Source: Phyllostachys edulis (Eukaryota > Streptophyta > Magnoliopsida > Poales > Poaceae). From it: a stretch of DNA of 64,000 nucleotides. The notes under the pieces are model-generated. The model did not search any database and was not told where the DNA came from. It was given only the letters and a program-made list of their open reading frames with translations. Within the stretch, counting starts at the first letter, position 1; every line of letters begins with the position of its first letter. Positions 57,000-64,000 of this stretch are shown here, in pieces. The stretch is taken from contig CM070546.1 in the NCBI GenBank assembly GCA_036346405.1, forward strand, positions 107,142,826-107,206,825, in the 5' to 3' direction. The position numbers were made by a program, and so were the translations under genes.

Positions 57000-59591
57000 G
57001 TTGGTCCGACAAGAGTTTCACTGAGTGTTAGGTCTCTTAGCGGACATGCTTCCGAGGGAAATGAGTTGCCCAAAACCACCTACAAAGCCAAAAGGTTCTT
57101 TGTCCATTGGGAATGGAAGTAGAAAGAATACATGCATGTCCGAACGATCAGTATCCTCTACCGTAACGAGTATACAAACATGCATGTATGTCCGGTGCAA
57201 CGATCCCGATACAAGCGTAAGAAGCAATCGATGACGACGAGGAATCGAGGTGAAGAAAGGACCTCTGCTAAGGTGGCGTGGTATCTTCTGTAATTCCCGT
57301 TTGAAGCGGTTTTTTAACCCAAAGAATGCAAAGCTCTCAGATTGGCACTTTCGAGGAGCGTAAGAATGACGGAAAGTTAAGACACCTGCCGATTTCGCCC
57401 AAAGGAGAAACATCGATAGGAGGTTTGCGACTTGGTGCGGAACCGAGGAATATAAGGTTTGGATTGAGTGCAGATGGAATGAATCCTTTCGGTAACATGA
57501 GCAATGACATAGCACTTGGCCCGTGGACGCCTCAGATCTACAACCTTCCTCCTTGGTTGTGTATGAAGCGGAAGTATATTTTTTGTCGATACTTATCCAA
57601 GGGCCAAGCAACACGGGAATGATATTGATGTGTACCTAGCACCATTGATGGAAGATCTAAAAATACCGTGGATTGAAGGGCATGGTATGGGATGCGTACA
57701 AACGAGAGAACTTCACTTTACGTTCCTTGTTGTTCTCGCACCATAAATGATTATCCCGCCCTTGCTAATCTGTCGGCCGAGTACAAAGGGCCAAAGCCTA
57801 CTCACCGCTTAGATGATACCGAGAGTGTGTGGTGAATCACTCGCAAAAACCGTACATGCGCCATCGTAGGTTCCTTGGAGGGCTCACCCATACCACAGAT
57901 GAAGAAACAATTGACGGAGAGAAGGAGGACAGATTTCACTCCAAGGCATTTAAGCGGAAAAGAGGTCTATGATATGGTTAAGGATTTAGATGTTGTGCTT
58001 GGAAAGGGATGTAAATCGAGGACAAGTAAGAAGAACATGTGGAAGAAGAGATCAATATTTTGGGACTTACCTTATTGGGAGCACCTAGAAGTTCGCCATC
58101 GCATCGATGTCATGCATGTAGAGAAGAATGTATGTGATGACTTGATTGGTCTCTTATCAACATTCGTGACAAAACAAAGGATGGTGTCAACGCACGGCTT
58201 GACTTGGTTGATATGGACATCGACTGAGTTAGCACCAACAAGGACCGATAAAGGACTTAACGTACCTTCCCCGCTTGTTACACTCTGTCCAAGGCCGAGA
58301 GAACCGAATCTGCGCTTGCTTGCATGGCGTGAAAGTTCCGTCGGTTACATTCGCCAACATGAAGAAACTTGTTTCGATAAAAGATTTGAAGTTAATTGGC
58401 ATGAAGTCTCATGATTGTCATGTGTTGATGACACAAATGCTCCTGCTGTAATTAGAAGTATTTTGCCGATCAAGGTCCAGAGACAATCATGAGGCGTGTT
58501 ATTTTTTAACACAATTGCTCGAGAAGGTCATCGATCTCGAAGGACTAGATGCTCTGCAGACGAGGTGGTGACGACACTATGTGATCTTGAGATGTATTTC
58601 CTCCGTCGTTTTTCGATATCATGGTCCATCTCATTGTTCATATTGTGAGGAGATAAAGATGTGCGGGCCGTGTTCCTACGTAGCATGTACCCGCTCGAGA
58701 GGTTCATGGAATTCTCAAGTCATATGTACGGAATCGATCTCGCCGAGGGCAAGATCGTCGAAGGTTATGCAACCAAGAGGTCATTGAGTTTCGCCTCGAT
58801 TACATGGCTCAGTCGAACCGATAGGTGTGCCTCGATCTCGCCATGAGGGAGGCTCGAGTGTATCGGGACCATCTAAGGAAAGCAATCACTCCAAATATGG
58901 ATGCGTATGCTCAAGCCCATTTCACGTCTTGCAACACATGATTGAAGTGTCCTCAGATATCGACCAAAGACAAGGACGTGCTTGCAATGTAATCCGCCGC
59001 GGCGGATGTTTGGATCACGAGACAACACAATGACGGTTCAACCAATGGTTGAAGGAGCGACTTGCTAGGAGCTCGTCAAGTGATATCTCGACATGGTTGG
59101 CAAAAGGGCCAACATTCTGCTTGTAACATGGCGAGGATCGACATAAATGGGTACACATTCTATACGCAGCTCGGGATATAAAAAGCACTAACGTAAGCGG
59201 TGTCCGTGATAGATGCATTCAAGCCGATGGGGTGAGGAGCTCCTACTATGGGCAAATAGAGGAGATATGGGAGCTCGACCACGTGCTTTTCAAGATCCCC
59301 TATTTGGTGCCGTTGGGTCCATCTCCCACGGTGAAGGTCGACAAATGCGGCGTCACTACCGTGGACCTCGAACGTGTCGGATACAAAGACGAACCATTCG
59401 ATCTTGGCAACCAAGTTGTTCAAGTCTTCTATGTTACCGACCAGGCAAATAAGAAGCGCCACGTAGTTCTTCATGGAAAAAGGAGGATTGTCGGAGTTGA
59501 GAATGTAGTGGACGAGGAAGAATACAATCAATTTGACGAGTTGCCTCCTTTCGGAAGCGGCATAAGGGTCGAGGAAGAAGAACATGACTAA
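57000..59591 (+). pseudogene. CACTA3 TNP2-type transposase (Transposase_21, DUF4218, DUF4216), frameshifted
   Basis: Spread over three frames are FTELL..ADMLP and LPKTTYEAKK-like sequence (57020-57110), KDGKLRH and GAEPRNIRFGLSADGMNPFG (57360-57500), YNLPPWLCMKRKYI (57540-57585), NDYPALANLS (57750) and HLSGKEVYDMVKDLDVV with MWKKRSIFWDLPYWEHLEVRH (57940-58100). IDVMHVEKNVCDDLIGLL is the core of Transposase_21. KSHDCHVLMTQ (58405) begins the DUF4218 part, with a FPPSFF-like segment near 58600 and ERFMEF at 58698. 59232-59591 is a clean DUF4216 C-terminus (YGQIEEIWELDHVLF, GVTTVDLERVGYKDEPF, VGVENVVDEEEYNQFDELPPF). At least eight frame changes break it. The transposase cuts at CACTA ends when intact. 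Confidence 0.9.
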
Positions 59592-59879
59592 ACTAGCTAC
59601 ATCTGCGTCGATCATCATGAAGGGCTAATTTTTAAAGATTAATTGAACAATGTGTGTATATGTATATACATTACGATGAATGGTTAATTTTAGTTCATTT
59701 GAGTTAATTAATTGATTTGTACTTGTGAAATGGATGTGATTGTTTCTCAAATGAATGTGAATTGGATGTATATACATGTACTTGTTGTCTTTTTCGCTTG
59801 TTTCAGAGGGCATGGCTAGCATTTCCGAGGCTAGCCAATAAGCAATCGATCTAGATATTAACCAATACAAAATAATATC

Positions 59880-60155
59880 ACGACGGTTTGAACTACTGCA
59901 TCGTCTCACATGTATATCACGTGAGGCGGTTGTTTATCAAAACCGCTCATGCTATATATATATCACGGTTGTTTATTAACACCGTGCGGATATCATATGT
60001 TTATTAGAACCGCTCGTGATATATCATATATCACTGAGCGGTTGTTTATTAAAACCGTCATGATACATCATATATCACGAGCGGTTCTAAGTTAGAACCG
60101 CTCAGGATAGTGTGTATCACGAGATGGTTCTAATTTAGAACCATCGTGATGTCCA
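59880..60155. repeat. Internal array of CACTA3 subterminal motifs between the two ORFs
   Basis: Eight or so units of ATATCACGAGCGGTT / AACCGCTCGTGATAT and relatives occur here, 4.4 kb from the left end and just upstream of the leader of the second ORF. This is not at a terminus. Confidence 0.8.
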
Positions 60156-60159
60156 TCTT

Positions 60160-60860
60160 TACATTCGGACTCTAGCTAGGGTTTGCCGCGCGCCACTCTC
60201 AAACGATTAAGTTTCTCAACTCCTCTCGCTCTCCTCCTCCCGAGGCTGCCGCCACCGTCCTCGACGCCGCCTCCTCGAGCCCGCGCTTCTCCTCCCGATC
60301 CTGCCGACGCCGCCTCCTCCTCGGCCCGTGGCCCCCCGAGCCCGCTGAGTCTCCTCCTCTGACCCAGCCGCGCCTCCCCGAGCCCACCGCACCTCCCTGC
60401 CCGAGCCCTCCGCCTCCTCCTCCCCGAGCCGTGGCGCCTCCCCTTCGCCGCCCTCTTTGCTCGTCTTGCTCCTGCTCGTCCTTCTCCTCGACGCCTAAAG
60501 GTAACCAATGCCGAAGTTTCGATCGACCCCGTGCCCCTTTCCTAACTATTTCTATCAATAATCTGTCATGGTCCTTCATGATAATTGTACTTGTTTTAGG
60601 AATTTGTATTTGTTCTAGTCATTATTCATATGGTATTTGTTTTGATATCGCTCATGGAATACATTGCAATGTGGTGTGGTGGGCTTGAGATGAATGCTCT
60701 GTGATGATAATAGTCTTGTCTTGAAATTGTTTTGATAATTGGGTTTGTACTTGAGCTCTAATTGGAATGCTTACTCTACATCGATAGCAATATCAAAATG
60801 TTAAATCTTAGCTTTATCTTTGATTTCATTTGTTCACATGATGTTCTATTTCTTGTGAAG
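60160..60860 (+). other. Leader and intron ahead of the CACTA3 second ORF
   Basis: 60180-60500 is GC-rich and leader-like, with a CTAAAGGTAACC donor (60496). 60500-60850 is AT-rich and ends in an acceptor-like TTGTGAAG before ATGTCTTCCGCTC at 60860. Minus-strand ORFs in the GC-rich part are shadows of its composition. Confidence 0.5.
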
Positions 60861-60865
60861 ATGTC

Positions 60866-63800
60866 TTCCGCTCATTCGAGTCGGCGCCGCCTCATGTGTC
60901 TCGATGATGCACCATCCTCTGGAACAATATCCAACCGCGTAGAAGAAGAGGAATATCGAAAAGGCCCACGGGCCGATTTACCATCACGGTCGTCGATCAC
61001 CGGGACCCCTATCAATCCTCGCCGAAAGCGGCGTCCGCATTCCGGAGAATGGTCGGAATAGTTGCACGGAGCGGGTCAAGATCACCTACGATTAAGTGGA
61101 AGGTGGTGCCGGACCATTGAAAATCGTCAGGCCGACGGAAATTCTTGCATCGTTCGAGATCGGTAGAACTCACGGACTCCGTCGACGACAGCGTTGCTAC
61201 AAGCGTGCAAAGCGTGGAAGAACTTCAAGAGCACGCTTGTCAAGAACTACGTGGAGAAGGATCTGCCGCCCTTCCACAAGTATCTACTCTTGGAAGAGTC
61301 TGGGCGAGTTTGTGGCGAAGAAGGCGACAGATGAATTTAAGAGTGAAAGTCGGCGCTACGGCCCTCCAGAAAAAAACAAGCACCCCACGGACTCAAGACG
61401 GCTGGTATGCGGGTAAAGCCCGATATGGAGGGATCAGAGCAGCAAAAGCGGTTTGAATCTCTCCTGCTATTTCGAGATCAGCGATGCGCTACCGACAAAG
61501 TGGTTATTTGCGAGGTTATCTATTAGGCCCACGGGAAGTGTACTTTCCAAACCCGAAGACCGTGAAGTGTCCCAGCGCTGGTAAGATATCGAACTACCTA
61601 GTTTGTAATTACTCCATAACTTCATAGGAAGTGAAATGACATGTCGGGCTATATTGCGAGATAACGTTGAGTGCACAATCTTCCCAAGGCTCATTCCAGC
61701 AGATAGGGAGAAAGATATACTCTCTGCGGCCCTAGGAAGCAAAGTGAGCATCCCGGTCGCACGAGAGGAAGTGGTGTTTTTGTTACATGGGAACAATGGT
61801 TCCAAGCGGATTGCGGATCGTCTTCGAGTAGGAGGAGAGCCAAAGCCAAGCACGATGCAAAGCTACGAGAGGATCTTCGTGCATCCTCGAGATGAGCTCC
61901 TTTGAAAAAATCGAGGCGAGGTCGTTGAAAAAGTCACACAGAGGTCACTCAATCCTTTGAGGAAAGGATTCGTATGCTCGAGCAAAAGCGAAAGAGACTT
62001 TTGAGGAAAGGATTAGGGATTGCAAATGCCAAGTCGGTTGGAAGCCCCCGCCTCTACTATACCGCTTAGCCACCCCCAAACATCCGAAAGTAGTCAAGCG
62101 TCCAACCCTAACCCTACCACAATAGGTGATGACAGATTTTCCGTCGATGACATCGGTAATAATTATTATCTCGGAATGCTCAATCCATTGATAAGCTCGT
62201 TGGAGTAGCTAATTTTGTACCGTTATGTGCGTGAGGTGGCTCTGGTGCAAGCTCCAAGTGAGATATGTCTCTGTTGCCCTAGATGTTGCTTGGGGCGGTG
62301 TATCCATCGTGATCGGAGCTTTGGTGCAGTGCAAATCTAGCGCCGGGTTTCATAAAAGTGAATGTGGGCGGTGTTTGTGCCAATTTCGAGGCCGTCCGTG
62401 AAAATTCCCCCAAACGATGAGGTCATGACTCTAGGGCAAGCCGTTGGAACATTCATCTAGTGGCCCAAGGAGGACATCTGCCGAGCTACTGCTCGGTGTC
62501 AACTTCACGGAATGTCTCGCAACGGCATCAAGTCCACGGACTCGACCGCACCGGCTACTCAGACCGACATGGCAAGGGCCCATTGCATCACATGCATCTA
62601 CACCTCGTGCTCGATCGACTCTTGTGAAGTCGACCTATACAAAGCGAGCGGCAAGGGCAAGGGCAAATCGAAGACGATCGAGTCCTCTCTCGATATCCCT
62701 TCTTGTCGTTGGCGGAAATACAAGCCAGCGAGCCGTTGCTCGAGAAGTTAAACGACCCTACCCTAGGATTTGGATTTCACGGAATTGCATGCATGGTACA
62801 TGGAGCAGTCCAACAAGCGGTTGATCAACGATGCTCGGTGTCACCGTCAAGTTCAAGGAGCATCATTTTAACCACGTGTATCAAGGCGTTGTCTTCACGG
62901 TGACCTTCGACGACTTGTTCGTCTCTTCAACCTCGGCGAGCTCGGCGTCTCAATCATACGATCTTTGGACAATCGTAAGTGTGTACAATCACGGTCAATG
63001 TTCGTGTAATATCAATAAATGTTATATATAACTCCTAGCTTTTGTATAATAGATACATGATCCGTGAAGCCGAAAGAAGGAAATCACCGGTAGGTTTCCT
63101 CGACCCACACGTTGTCTCCGAGCAAAGCATCACGGCGAATGCAACATTAAATCGAGAATTACGTTATAGATTTTTTCATGGCTCACCGCAACAAGGAATT
63201 CATACTTTTGCCCTACAACCGTAAGTAAGTAGTGTTGCACTCTTGGCTATACTTGTTGATTTGTACTTTATAAGCAACATGAACTTAGGTTTAATGACCA
63301 TCTTGACATACGTGTAGGTTCCATTGGATTCTAATTGTAATTATACCAAAAGCGAAATCGTAATATACCTAGATTCCCTACATAGGGCCACTCACAACTT
63401 CACGACTATCAGGAGTTTAATCATCGTAAACACATTTCCTCCATAGAAACTCTATTGTAGTCTTTCCTTCCTTTGCAATGGCTAAGGCTAACTTCTTGGA
63501 GTCACGAGGGTGTTCGACGTGTTACATGCTAAAGGATGGAATATCAAGGAAGAACGTTTGCAACATGATCAAACATTCCGGTACTTGCTAGCTAGTACAC
63601 ATTAATCCTATATAACACTTAGTAGCAATACCTCTCGAACTAACCAATTCTATTTTGCGATTGCCACCGAAATTACGGACATAGCGTCTGTGGATACTAT
63701 GTTTGCCACAACATGCAACTACTCATCGGTTCGCGATCACCAATGATCCTCGGGTTTGTCAATCTTTCAACAATTATTTCATATATACTTACCAATTTAT

Positions 63801-63960
63801 ATAAGCCCGAATTTAACCTTCATATCGACGGAGTTGCGAACATATTTGAAGCTGCGTTGGAGCAGAGCGAGCTCATAAAATTCGATCACACCTTGCGGCA
63901 TTCTGAACACACGGTCATAAATCCAAATGGGAGTTTCCACGATTGTAGCGATTGAACTTG
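60866..63960 (+). pseudogene. CACTA3 second ORF, with Ulp1-like (C48) peptidase C-terminus, frameshifted
   Basis: The first exon reads MSSAHSSRRRLMCLDDAPSS (from 60861). Further fragments are KSTLVKNYVEKDLPPFHKYL (61225-61290), a coiled-coil EERIRMLEQKRKR (61960-62000) and an IQWPKEDI-like segment (62455). Then come LSLAEIQASEPLLEKLNDPT (62700-62765), VTFDDLF (62900) and PVGFLDPH (63090). At 63674-63720 the frame shows YGHSVCGYYVCHNMQ, the region around the catalytic Cys (codon 63689) of Ulp1-type cysteine peptidases (PF02902). VIYLDSLHRATHNF upstream (63360-63400) would be the strand with the Asp. Plant CACTA second ORFs often carry such a domain. Many shifts make it non-functional as written. 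Confidence 0.65.
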
Positions 63961-64000
63961 ATTGAGATAGATTGAACATAATGGTACATGTGTGTAAATT

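Larger units (their letters stand above)
55492..64000 (+). mobile_element. CACTA (En/Spm) element 3, coding copy, right end outside the window
   Basis: The left end is CACTACTACAGAAATGC, followed by a subterminal palindrome array (55515-55845), a TATA box and leader, a decayed TNP2 transposase gene (57000-59591), a second internal motif array (59880-60155) and a second ORF with a Ulp1-like end (60866-63960). The order transposase then second ORF is that of plant CACTA elements. No TAGTG end is seen before 64000, so the element is longer than 8.5 kb. Confidence 0.85.

Noticed and set aside
60176..60579. Arg/Gly-rich minus-strand ORFs of 110-126 codons
   Set aside because: They are the complement of a GC-rich CACTA leader. 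The plus-strand gene context explains the composition.

Overview
This is a grass (Poaceae) nuclear sequence made mostly of transposable elements. Only one ordinary host gene can be supported: a four-exon DREPP/RS1-type plasma-membrane cation-binding protein gene at 42478-44234. The grass assignment rests on that gene's close likeness to the rice RS1 type, on the transposon families (Angela/BARE-like and other copia elements, long TGTAAC...GTTACA LTRs, MULEs, CACTA, a Stowaway-like MITE) and on GC-rich leaders next to AT-rich introns. The species cannot be fixed from the sequence.

Layout from left to right. 1-2412: short-period repeat blocks without genes. 2413-7450: a 5'-truncated, heavily mutated Ty1/copia element with a 3' LTR. 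7976-9918: the 5' part of a Mutator-like element (MULE3) broken by a solo LTR (9919-10912, 5-bp TSD GGTGG). 10366-14528: a large inverted repeat with arms of about 2 kb that includes part of this LTR. 16076-17025: two MULE-type MITEs. 18080-33893: a 15.8-kb MULE (MULE1) with an exact 9-bp TSD, itself split by a 9.2-kb CACTA element (22376-31548, 3-bp TSD TGG). 34188-40278: a second, 6.1-kb MULE (MULE2, minus strand) with an exact 9-bp TSD. 40488-40817: another MULE-MITE with an exact TSD. 42478-44234: the host gene. 45665-45751: a Stowaway-like MITE. 46119-49818: a 3.7-kb solo-LTR candidate carrying an array of palindromic units. 49817-52260: one end of a CACTA element (minus strand). 52485-53300: a gypsy LTR with PBS. 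53399-55491: an Angela-like copia LTR on the minus strand. 55492 to the window end: a CACTA element coding for a decayed TNP2 transposase and a second ORF with a Ulp1-like peptidase motif.

The most notable theme is in the MULEs. Besides the MURA-type transposase (N-terminal domain, DDE domain, SWIM finger, Cys-rich tail), MULE2 and MULE1 carry small spliced genes for GRF-type zinc-finger proteins. MULE1 has two of these, one followed by a coiled coil. Small MITEs in the window share the MULE1 termini and their CACGCCAC/GTGGCGTG palindromes, so MULE1 looks like the relative that mobilised them. The insertion order can be read from the nesting: the CACTA went into MULE1 after MULE1 landed, and the 10.4-14.5-kb palindrome formed after the solo LTR was already in MULE3.
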